Both the position numbers and the translations under genes were made by a program. 64,000 bases of DNA from Larimichthys crocea (taxonomy: Eukaryota; Chordata; Actinopteri; Sciaenidae), in contig NW_020853535.1 of NCBI RefSeq assembly GCF_000972845.2, positions 620,001 to 684,000 on the forward strand, in the 5' to 3' direction. The notes beneath the pieces were generated by a model that was not told the DNA's origin, did no database searches, and saw only the letters and a list, made by a program, of their open reading frames with translations. This document shows, piece by piece, positions 1 to 10,775 of this stretch. Within the stretch, counting starts at the first letter, position 1. Each line of letters begins with the position of its first letter.

Positions 1-2855
1 TATAATCTATAATCTATATTTATGACAAGTAAATTACAAGTCACCTCTTGGTAGTGGTTACATGTTGGTTTTATTTTTTATTTAAAAGTTTCAACTGAAT
101 TTATTTTGAGATCAGTTCCTAGTTGAGTTATTATTCAAAGACTTGGGGCTATTCTTAGACTGGGTTTGCTCTCATGGTCAAAATAACACCCATCTGGATA
201 AACATCCATGTGTAAGAGGTGAAGGGTCTTCATCAGGGTCTGTGCTCTGCAGACAGATGTTTAACTGAGCAAAAACACATCCTCTGGGTTTCAGCATTCC
301 CCATCCAGAGCTGTTTACCCTTCAAACAACAGCATGACACAGATGTGATTATTATCAAAGAAACAGTGGGTGATTGACCATGAGCAAGGAATTGTCAGGT
401 TTCAAGTTCTCCCAGAGTGATCATTCAAACAAGAAGAGAAATTTGCTCAGTACAACTGTGTCATTTCTGTGCCGGTTACATAACAAGAGCTTTTGTTTGA
501 CTGGTTTGCTCAATGGGAGTGATTCCCCAGTAACAGGTACGAGCCAGTCTGAAGTTTATGTAAGCTCTATTTGTCAGTATTGTGCTCAAGTTCAGGCTAT
601 CAAGTTCAACAGCGTTTGACAAGAGTGGGCAGGAAGGCTGCTACTGCTGCTGGTTCGGTTTCATGTTGCCACGCAAATTTAACTCTCAAGTTAGATCGCT
701 TGCTGGATGTTAAAGACGTTTTACCTCTTATTGCTTAATTGTTAACGTGCTCATGTTTAAAAACTGTGTGACTGTGTGTGTCTTTAATCTGATTTGGGAA
801 CCAATGACTAAATGAAGTCCAAGATGAGGAGACTTTACATGCCTAGTGAAGACTTCATCTATAACAATCAGATACACAACTATGGATTAAATCAAATGAA
901 CCGGTGCAACAGAGAGTTTGTAACACAAAGGCAAAAAATATAATCCACAGTCACATGTCAGGAAGCACCTTCGATGCTTCTTTCATCATGTAGGTCAAAT
1001 GTAATTTCAGTAAAGAGATAATGTAAACTGACTGATTCCATTATCTTTATTGTGAGAGGTTAAAGGGCTAAAGTGAAGCGAGTGACTCTCGAAGGAGCTC
1101 ACGTTCATGCACGTGAGGTCTTTTCAGGTTACTACTGTCATGTTTTAACAAACTTAAGGTTTGTCTGAGGGCTCAAGGTTTTCAGGTAAAGTGGTTCGTT
1201 ATGGACACTACAACTTTAAATGATATTATTGAAATGACTAAAAATGTCTAAAATCATCCATCTACTCCAATATTTTTAAAACTGCATACATATTTTGCAA
1301 CTTGCTGCATACTTTAATAATTGAAACACTATTTATATACAGTATAAAAAGTGCAACTTGTTCTTCTTTGAAAATGGCAGCTGTTTCACACTTACAAAAT
1401 AGATAGATAAAAACAAATATGAAAAGTTGGTTTCGAATTGATCATTGTCTTCTTTTTTTGGTAAACCATGTCAAACGGTAATAAAATAAATGTACAGCAA
1501 AACTGTGTCTTTACTGATGTGGCTGTGTAACCCAGCAAACACAGAGCAACGCAAGGTTTCATTTGGAGTTCACCTGATGAATTTATTTCCTGTATTCACT
1601 CTTGTTTGCAGAGGGCCACTAGGCTGTAACTTCTGTGTGGATCCAAGTTTCATTCCTGTTTAGTGCTGGGCACGTAGCAGATACAATCAGGTTGATAAGA
1701 ACCATAAGAATAAATAAAGTAAATATCTTGCCTAAAATCTAAACAATAAGTTAAAGGCTGAAAAGCTATGTAGGTTCACTGTGAGTAACTTCTTTTACTT
1801 ATATATAATATAAATTGATTTATTGTTAATTAAAAAATACTGATTAGCAGAGCTTTAATGGTTTAATTTATATACATACAGCTATCTTTAAAAACAACAT
1901 TGAATCCCATCATTATTATCATCATCCATAACTTCCAAATTTAGTCTTAAAATTCAACTCATGCACTTCCGCTTTTTACTTACAAAACATTGTTATTTGA
2001 ACATTCACATTTTCTCTCCTGAAGAATAGTATACTGAATCTAAAAATAAAATCAATAAAGACAAGCGACACATTGTGCGGCAGCAGCATATCATGTACAG
2101 CTTCAAGCCTGTCACCTCTCACAAGTAAAAGGCATTTTCTATTTCAGCTAACTGGGTCATTTGGCTTTGTGAGACAGGTTTTGCACAGTTTGGACATGCA
2201 GTTCAGTTTCTCTGCCTCAGATATGTAGCTGCTGGATAATCAGCTATGATGTAATAATAGTCCACAATATTAATTTGGTGCTAAATAGAACCTCAAAGCG
2301 GAGCCGCATGGTGAAGGTAACATAACAGAAAGTATAAAAGAGAAGAAGGTGCCATGTTCTGGATCAAAACACGTGAATAGCTTTTGTGTCTATATAGAAC
2401 ATATAGGGATAGATAACCATTCATAATTAGTGATTGATAATCTTTCTGGTGACCTGGCGACTAAAACTAAACCAGATGACTCACACACAGTGCTGAAGTA
2501 TTTAATCCTTGTCAGCTGAAGGAGGCCTTCTCTCATGTGAGATGATTTACTGAGTTTCTGTGATGTGATTCAAAAGAGACAACACTGTCCAACATCCGAC
2601 ACGGGTATTTGTGTATTGTGGAAAATCACCAAAAGGGTGTGGTAACGGGGCATCCTGGTGCTGCAACTCAGTGGTAGCTTTAACTGGTTCAGGCCTATTC
2701 ATCTTTTGCCTTTTGACTTTCATGCACCCCAGCATGCTTTATGGTCAAACCCCACACAGATCCAGAAAGGTTCCCTTTTTTGTAGTCTTCTGAACAGAAC
2801 ATTTTCTACTGTCTTTATCTGCTCTAGTGTAAGTAGCAAATGTTAACACGTCTGG

Positions 2856-2889
2856 CTAACTACCTACTGTTATCACAATAGGTAGTTAG
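2856..2889. repeat. Perfect 11-bp inverted repeat
   Basis: CTAACTACCTA (2856-2866) and TAGGTAGTTAG (2879-2889), 12-nt loop. No associated gene. Confidence 0.8.
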
Positions 2890-3292
2890 GCTAGAGTTAT
2901 TTAGGATAGTTGTGTTCATTATTGGGGTTGTCTGTTACTTTAAAATTAATTTCTTCCAAGGCCCCGGCAAAGGGTTGGGAATTTTTTGTGGACTGACAAA
3001 CCGCTGTTGCCAAATCCCTTTCTCTCGTAAAATTGAAGTGAATATTACAAATGTAATGTGTTGCACGTGTTGTGGAGTACAACTGTGAATCTGAAAAAAA
3101 AGTTGTATAAAGGCTTTTATGGCTCCTCAAAGAGCGTGATGTCACTTGAGTCAGCGCACAATTTTACATAAATCTGTGGGTGTAGTGCTAGAAACAAGAG
3201 CCCACTCCTTATCTCTGCTAAGGAGAGGCATCATCCACTGCTAGAAAATTTGAAAAATCTGAAAAATCACCGAAAGAGAGTTTCCTCCCAAC

Positions 3293-3360
3293 AAAAGCAG
3301 GTTTCTCCAGCATAAACTTATGCTGACGCTAGCTAGCTAGAGCTTGAGAAACCTGCTTTT
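3293..3360. repeat. Nested perfect palindrome (15-bp outer arms)
   Basis: Outer arms AAAAGCAGGTTTCTC (3293-3307) and GAGAAACCTGCTTTT (3346-3360). Inside, CAGCATAA (3308-3315) and TTATGCTG (3318-3325) form a second perfect stem with a 2-nt loop, followed by GCTAGCTAGCTAGAGC. Confidence 0.85.
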
Positions 3361-6074
3361 TTGTTTACGTCTGTGAGAAAGCCAATGTTTACAAAAGTCC
3401 AGCAAATTTTCAGGTGGTAAATCTGCTTCTGGTGTGACTGTAAGCTGCATTTGTGCAGGGCAAGAATGGAAAGCTTGACAGACTTAGCTCATTTTTGTGT
3501 TAAATATTTTTACTGGTGATTCTTGAATGGGGCCTTGTGAGGATGATAAGAGACTGTATGATTATTATTATGAAAATGAGAGATGATTTAATGACAGCTT
3601 TCATTTGATCCATGGATCTTAAAAGTGCTTTTTTATATTCAGAGGATTAATCCTGTCTCTGTATCAGGGCTTTATGTCCGTCTTCACCATCAAAGAAGTA
3701 GCTAATTTCATTTCCAAAAATGTAAAATATTTCAGAATGTAACAATAATTACTGACTGGATGTCTCCAGTAAAAAGAGCATTATTTTTCCATCATCCTCT
3801 ACAGTCGCTCCTTTATTCTGCATCATAACAGCAAGCTGGACCAAAGTCAAATGTGTTGTATAATAGTATAATAGTGTAATATGATGCACATTCAGTATAC
3901 ACAGCTGTCTCTTTCACTGACATTGACAGACTTGTGTTTGATGTCTGTTTGGATCAGCAGGAAGAAGTTCCCTCTGAGTCTCCAGCTGCTGCTCCAAAAC
4001 ACACCTGACTTAATTCATGCAGCCTAATTGGTTTCATTTTGACAAACAATCACACACCTAATCTCAAGCAACACTGTCAGAACTCACCAATAAATAAAAA
4101 GATATTCTTCTCAGTCTCAGCAGAAGCTGCAGCTGGTAACAGATTTACTCCGCACATGTGCAGGGGCCCCGGATTACTGGAATTTGTCACAAAATAAACA
4201 GACTGGAGGGATCTTCAGTCGGATGTTGTCTCATCTCCAAGACAGAAATTACATAGAAAAACAGCAAAATCGATGATAAATTGGTCCCAATCAATGCTGA
4301 AGTGCTGCACTGTCACAGCTGCAATGTGCTAATCCCTAGAATGAACACTTATTCAATGATGCTAATTCAATAATAAATGTATTTTCCTGACTGCAGTAAA
4401 CAAACACATGGATAATTAACCAGCATGAAGGTTATTCACTCCTCTGTTGGAGCTGTAGAGTATGTCTTACACCTGTTCACCTCTGTAATTACTCAAATCC
4501 TATGTCCTATGGAAGAATCTCTCAGCAGGAAGAGATGATCTTAAACATTTCTGTCTGTTTCAAGAACTTAACATGTGTGTTTGTCAAGATTCTGATCTGA
4601 ATTTCAAGAAAATTCCTAAAGAGAGGCCGAGGAATGATTACCACAAGTCTGCTTTAAAAACAATCAGATCATTCTGACCCCATTGAGTTTGGCTTTACTC
4701 TTACACATTAATATGACCTTTAAGATAACTGTTGATGGCTCCATGACCCTACACACAATATTGGATCAACAGGTGTAGATTAGGCTGTCGAAGTCTACTC
4801 AGAGTCTAGTGAGCACACCATGTTGCAATATGTACATAGGAAGGCAAGGGAACTGTCAGTCATCCTTTTGTACATCCTACAGGAAATGATGTCTGCCATG
4901 GCCAAATGCCTGAAGGTATTGATATTGTTGAAGACTGTGGGAGGATGCTGTTAAGCTAAAACCTGCTTCCTCTTCCCATTTGTTTTGTATTTTCTGTAAA
5001 TACAAAAGGAGGAAGTGGAGAACATTAAATACACAGTAAAGATCCAACAAGGACAGAGAAAAGTGTGCCATCAATGTGCCGTCCTAATGATAAAGAACAT
5101 TTTCATTGTGTTTTTATGTTCTCTTCGCTTTCCACAAACACTTAACACTTTGTTTAGTGGGATTATAGAAAAAGTTAACCTGAGAGATGAGGAACAGAGA
5201 TCTTTACCCAGATCAACTTAAAGCTTGTAGCATTTATTTTCTTTCTTCTTGACGTTGCAGAGAACAAAGATTGATTTACTGATGTTTTCATCTTGGTATT
5301 GTATTTGTATTGTTGGAGAATATATTTGGGATGTTTAACGTGCATTGACTGTATGCTAATGTTGGATGGGTCAAATATTTGGCATGACACAGAAAATATA
5401 TAATAACATAAATGCCTGTTTTTTAAATGGAGTTTGGTGCTTTGTGCGGTCTTTCTTTGTGAAGGGTTTGTGTTTTGTATTTGTTTATCTGGAGTAAACA
5501 GGTGAAGATCTGGGTTTGTGAAGAACAAATATCTGTTGACGGAACAGGCAAGGGCAGTATGACACACCGTTTGATTGACAGGTAAACCTGTGGAGTTCAT
5601 TGTCAAGAAAAATGTCACAAAAGCGCAACGGAGAAGAAACACAGTTTATATATCTGGCATATTATTGGTTTCAGGGCATAACTGCCAGCAATGAAAATAT
5701 TTTATTTTAAATTAGCTGTGCCATCCTAGAAATACTCCAAGTTAACCTCTTGCATTCAGAAATATACCCAAGTAAATTGTCAATAGTAAAAGCACTCACT
5801 AGGCATCAGAATAGTGTCTGTTAGCGACCTGTTACCGTAATATTATATTTTCAGATTATTATTAAAATTAGTTCTGGTGATTTTTTTTTTTTTTTTTTTG
5901 GTTTAATGATTGGTTGTTTTGCTGCACTGACAGACTGATTAAAAGATTTTACATCAAGGCACCTGTAATAGTTTAGTCTTCTTTACGTATGTGTTTTGTT
6001 TGCACGGTGAGTCCAGTAAGGTGAAGGGTCCTTTGAAGATGGCCCCACTGGAGCGCATGTACACTTTATATTTC

Positions 6075-6213
6075 ATAATTTTGGCTTTTTATGTCATGAG
6101 ATAAAAAGTTGAAATTATGAGATATAAAGTGTTATGACCCTTTATCTCACAATTATGACTTTTTAATCTTTTAAATCTCAAAATTTCGACTTTTTATGTC
6201 ATAATTATGACTT
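6075..6213. repeat. AT-rich tandem and inverted minisatellite-like repeat
   Basis: Units of the type ATGAGATAAAAAGTTGAAATT on the left, and their reverse complement CTTTATCTCACAATTATGAC, TTTTTAATCT on the right, repeat with variation. The block can fold back on itself. Confidence 0.55.
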
Positions 6214-7039
6214 ACCATGTGGATATTTTTTATTTTAGGTTTTTTTATTTTAGGTTTTCATCTTTTTTTTCTTTTTCCATTTATTGGCAGAAACGGGTTC
6301 CCAGAGTTTCCAGTGATATGAAACAGAGAAAAGCAGAAAATGCTCACATTGGAAAAGCTGCAGCTGGATGCAACAATAAAAGTTTTTGCCTAAAACACAA
6401 AAAACAATATCAGATTTATTTTTCCTCAATTGATTAATTGATTATGATTTGACTAATTGCTGCTGTAAGAACTGATAATATGTGAGCGGCATTTCAAAGC
6501 TCTGATTCAAGCTGTTTGTATCTACTTCATTCACTGTTGGGAGGTTCAAATAAGTTTTTTTTTTTCAAACTTTAAAATGTAGGACAATACTAACCTGTGA
6601 AACGCAGTGTTTGGAGGTTTAAAGTTGCATTAAATCGACATAAAGCTCCTCACGTTTGCACTGAAGCACCATACTTGAGCGTTGGCCGCCACATGACACA
6701 TGCAGAACACCCTAATTATACAGTTTACAAGACAAATTCCACCTCTTTAAACGCTCCTGTTTTTACTCCCTGCTTCCCCTTTAAAACATAATTGCAGTGG
6801 CTCTCGGGAGTGTGGGGCTGCTTTCTTTCTCTACAACGTGTCCAGGCGGAATGTAAACAAAGGATCCCAGTCAGCACACGGACACAATCATTAAATAAAC
6901 GTTTAGCTTTTATTTGAAATGTTGCACAAACACATAAATGCGCAAAGTGATTATTATATCTTAAGATGATGGGTTGATATATTTGATGATGGAGACAAAG
7001 ACGCAATGAATCAACTTTAAGGTAGTGAGATGTTTAAGT

Positions 7040-7255
7040 AAGAGGAGGGGGGGCTGAGAGAATAAGGACCCCCTGCACACGGCAGCAGTGCTTGGCGGTG
7101 TAACACGACGCTTGAGGAGTTGCCATCATCACATGGCAGATGGAAATTTCCACTCAGACTCCTCGCATGTTAAATGGGAAGGGTCTTCAACTCTGGTCTC
7201 CACTAGTCCGCCTCCTCCTCCGCCTGCTACAGCTGTCCTCCACACTGAAGGTTAG
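7040..7255 (+). other. Candidate alternative 5' UTR exon or GC-richer promoter block
   Basis: A GC-richer island in AT-rich flank with CCGCCTCCTCCTCCGCC near 7208-7224 and a good donor (TTAG followed by GTAAGA) at 7256. It could be a distal slc38a4 first exon, since mammalian SLC38A4 uses several 5' exons. No core promoter motif convinces me. Confidence 0.2.
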
Positions 7256-9889
7256 GTAAGAGCCCGACTTATATTCTACACATCTAGTCGTCACTTTATC
7301 ACCTGCATGTGATTTGATGGTTAATTGTAGACCACCTCAGAGCCCGGTGGTTTAATCCTCATGATTTATTTGGTCTGAAGGAGCGCAGCTTTTATTGGCT
7401 AATTAGAAATAAATGTAAGAAATTTTAAATAGTGTCTTTGCTGGGTTTGCTGCTTTTTGAAGGTTTGTTTCTTATTTTTGCATTGATTCCTTTTTTTATT
7501 TTTTATTTTTTATTCTCACAAACTAACATGCTTGAGCAACAGTAGCCGTGTGTGGAGCGCTGCTTCCTGCAGGGTGTTGCCTGGAATCAATCTAAACCAG
7601 CGCCAAACACATGTCTTTATTTATGTAAGAATATTACACCGCAGTCTGGCGCACGGTGAGAATCTAGTGTCTGAATTTGGCTCATGGATACATTTCTGTC
7701 CTACTGAAGCCACCGGTTGATGATCTGGACTGAACACACTCTTCACATGTTGTGTGTTTTTTTTTTTTTTTTGTTGTTGTTTGTTTGTTTTGTGCATGTC
7801 TTCTTCTCCGCGTTTACTGGGACAAAACACAAAGGGGACTATTAAATTGAACAGATTGCATCATTCAGGCTTTGCATCTGTTTCCAGTGTGTGTGTGTGC
7901 AAGAAAAAAGCCTTTATTTTGAAATGTGACTAAAGGTACAATATGTTACAGTAACATACTCGTTGTGGCCTGCAGGGGCTCACTGAGGGTTAATAAATAT
8001 GTTATGACTGCAGCCACTGGCTCAAACTGTTGCCATGCTTTGTCTGGAAATATCACAGATTTGCTTTAGCTTGTTTTAACTTGCTCCTTATCAGCTCCGC
8101 TCCTCAGCTTCCCCACAGAAACAAGTTATTTGTTCTTATCTCAGTTACTGTTGTTTAATTCAGCTCTTCCTCTCTTTAACTCTCTAAATACTTCTTTGAA
8201 TCACATGGATTTGACAGTAAGTCAGAGCTGTTTAGGTCCAAAAGGGGATTTCCCTAAATGTGCCTTTGCTTTGATGCTTTTCACAGATGTGCTCAGCTGT
8301 TGTCACTTTCTTTAATGCTTCACCTTCATCCTCGTCTTTAAGTTAAGCATTTAAAAACAGCACGCCCTGATCCCGGCCCAATACAGCAGAGCCGCCACTC
8401 ATGACCGAAAACAAAGACTAGATTCAGCCAGGAGAATATAGGCTTAGGCATATTTAAGTGGTGAGTTCAGTTTCTATCATCGGTCTTCTGACTGCTAAAA
8501 ATACCCGGTTGCCACACAGTGACTGTGCATATACTTTCAAAGCTGCTGTGTTCTCTCTGCACCTTACTTACATAAGAGTGAGAGCTGATCTAGTAACGTC
8601 TACTCTGGTCAGCTCCACCGTCGTCTTTGTCAGATGGCTCTTTAAATATGAGTTTTGTGTTTTGTGGTAATGTTAAGGCACCTTTTCTAAAAGCTGCATG
8701 CACGCAAGACTTTTCGGAAACTTTCCTGAATAAATTGGCCTGGATAGAAGTGGAAAAAAACAGAAAGCAATAAAGATGACAAATGTGACTTATCAATGAT
8801 TTTGGCACAGACAGCTCATGGTCAGATCGCTTGGCTGCATCGAGCCATTTCCAGAACGATTCCAAAGTAAATTTGGTGTAATCGAGTTGACCAAAGTTGT
8901 AATAGTTATCTGTAAGATTTCATTTGGGCTACTCAATATGTTCAGCATTGCACAGTCATAAAGTTTCAGGACTTGCAAGGGACAAATGTTCTTAAAAGAA
9001 TAGCAAAGCAGCAGCGGCTGGGATTGCAGAACTTTTTGTTCCTAGTATTGATCAAACGCTGGAGCCTGCATTTCCCAGTATGCAACTCAATAGCTTCTTT
9101 CAGATTCCTAGGGATAAATGCCTACATCTTTCACCCCCATTTCGTAATGCAGGATATCTGTTAAGAATGTGGAGTCTTCAAGATGAGATAACCCAGATGA
9201 AATCACTATTACATCATGGTTATTTTAAAGTTCCCTCTGGAGCCACTGAAGATATTATAAAACTGTTGTTGTCTCAGGCTGAGTAGTACTCCCCATGACG
9301 AGTAAACTGATCTCCATGCGTAAAGTCGGTGGAGTGTCCCTTTTATGTCACACCTGTATGTTTTATTAAAAATGCCAAACAAAAGACTCCTCAGTAACTC
9401 GTCAAGCCTGCAGGTGAGGTGAGGTACCAGCACAGGTTTGAACACCTGTCAGCAGGGCAGAGCTTGGCTGTGGATTCGCGCTCCTCATTGGCTGTCGTGA
9501 GACCTGAATGACACATGTAGGTCAGAGTATGCTGGGAAGCCTGGGGGTTGGAGCGCTGCTCAAGCTGGCTGATGTAACTTTGAGCGCGATTGAGTAAATG
9601 AGCCAGATGCAGAGTCAAAGGAGTGGATCACAAAGACACAGCGAGGCAGAGACACAAAGGGGAGAAGAATCTGGCAGTTTTCCAAAAGTATATCAACACA
9701 GTGAAATATGTGAAAGTGGTAAGCAGTACGATGATAGAAGGTGCTTTGCATAATTTAGTAACTTGTGATGTGCATTGACGACTCTTGTAATGTCTGCAAA
9801 GCAACCACGTGCATTTAAGCATTTTGTCAAAGTGAAAAGTTGTTGATCCTTGCAGGGAAATTCCCTTTTTTTTCCCGCCCTCCGCATGG

Positions 9890-9909
9890 TGGTCAGAGGT
9901 CAGAGGTCA
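9890..9909 (+). promoter_or_regulatory. Triple nuclear-receptor half-site array with DR1 spacing
   Basis: TGGTCA (9890-9895), AGGTCA (9897-9902) and AGGTCA (9904-9909), each separated by one G. The last two form a perfect DR1, the site class bound by PPAR-RXR, HNF4 and COUP-TF. It lies 8.5 kb upstream of the proposed slc38a4 promoter. A regulatory role is inference. Confidence 0.4.
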
Positions 9910-10363
9910 GCTGCAGGGGCTCAGCGCCTTGCTGATGATCCTACAAACATGGAGGGATGCTTGCCGACACAGCTGTTTGAGCACTTGGTTCACCATACAA
10001 AACTTCACAACTCGTGATTGCTCTGACAATAGAATTTATAATTGCTTGCTATCATATTATTTCAAAAGAAGTAATAAAATAAGCCACGCGATCCGTGATA
10101 AGTAGGCGTTTTATTTAAAGGTCCAGGAAACATTCAGCAGTTTCACTTGTTAATTCAGGTGCAAGAGTTGTTAAAGCGTTCACGTTTCATCCATATGAGC
10201 TGCTCTGTTAACCCTGTATTCTTTTTAAAATTCCCCAGAAAGTTCCTATGAGATGGATGGATAATCATGTTTGTAAGTTTAATCACTGTATTAAAATAAT
10301 GTAGAGTAATCCACTAGGTCTACCTAACATGACAAAGCATTTCCTGCAGCAGGATTTCAAGCA

Positions 10364-10775
10364 AGAGTTTAAAATTTGGAACATTTCCTTGTTCATTTTT
10401 CTTCTTCTTGCAGAGTTACATGAGAAGATTGATAGCACTCATAACTACTGCCAGTGGCCAGTTAGCTTAGCTTAGCATAAAAGTTTGAAACAGTAGGGAA
10501 CAGCTTTATACTTGGGTTTTTGTAATAGATAATATTATATAATATCATATAACATGTTAATTAGTTAACTTTAGAGGTGGTCTGCAACTTGTGTTAGCTT
10601 GAAAAAAGTCAAGGCTAGCTGCTCCTGCTATTTCAAGTGTTTCTGCAGAGCTAAGCTAGCCAGCTGCTTAATATAGCTTTATTTATCAATATAACATTGT
10701 GGTATGTAGCTCTTGATCTAACACTTAGCAAGAAAGGAAAGAGTATTTTCCAAAATGCCAAACTTTTCCTTTCTA
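10364..10775. repeat. Dispersed fold-back repeat, family A, near-complete copy
   Basis: Left arm contains GAGAAGATTGATAGCACTC and GGCCAGTTAGCTTAGCTTAG followed by GCATAAA. The right arm carries the diverged inverse: GAGCTAAGCTAGCCAGCTGC, then GCAAGAAAGGAAAGAG and CAAAATGCCAAACTTTTCC. Left and right ends are roughly reverse complements, giving a long-armed palindromic element of about 0.4 kb. I have seen this word set repeatedly in fish genomes; no formal family name is claimed. Confidence 0.6.

Larger units (their letters stand above)
1..7039. other. Gene-free upstream flank
   Basis: AT-rich sequence. I find no exon, RNA gene or conserved protein block here. The only structured items are the hairpins at 2856-2889 and 3293-3360, the T19 run and the AT fold-back block at 6075-6213. 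The longest open stretch (155 codons, minus strand, 5175-5642) matches nothing I know. Confidence 0.6.

Noticed and set aside
5175..5642. 155-codon minus-strand open frame
   Set aside because: No known domain, no signal peptide or helix pattern I trust, and typical AT-rich intergenic composition.
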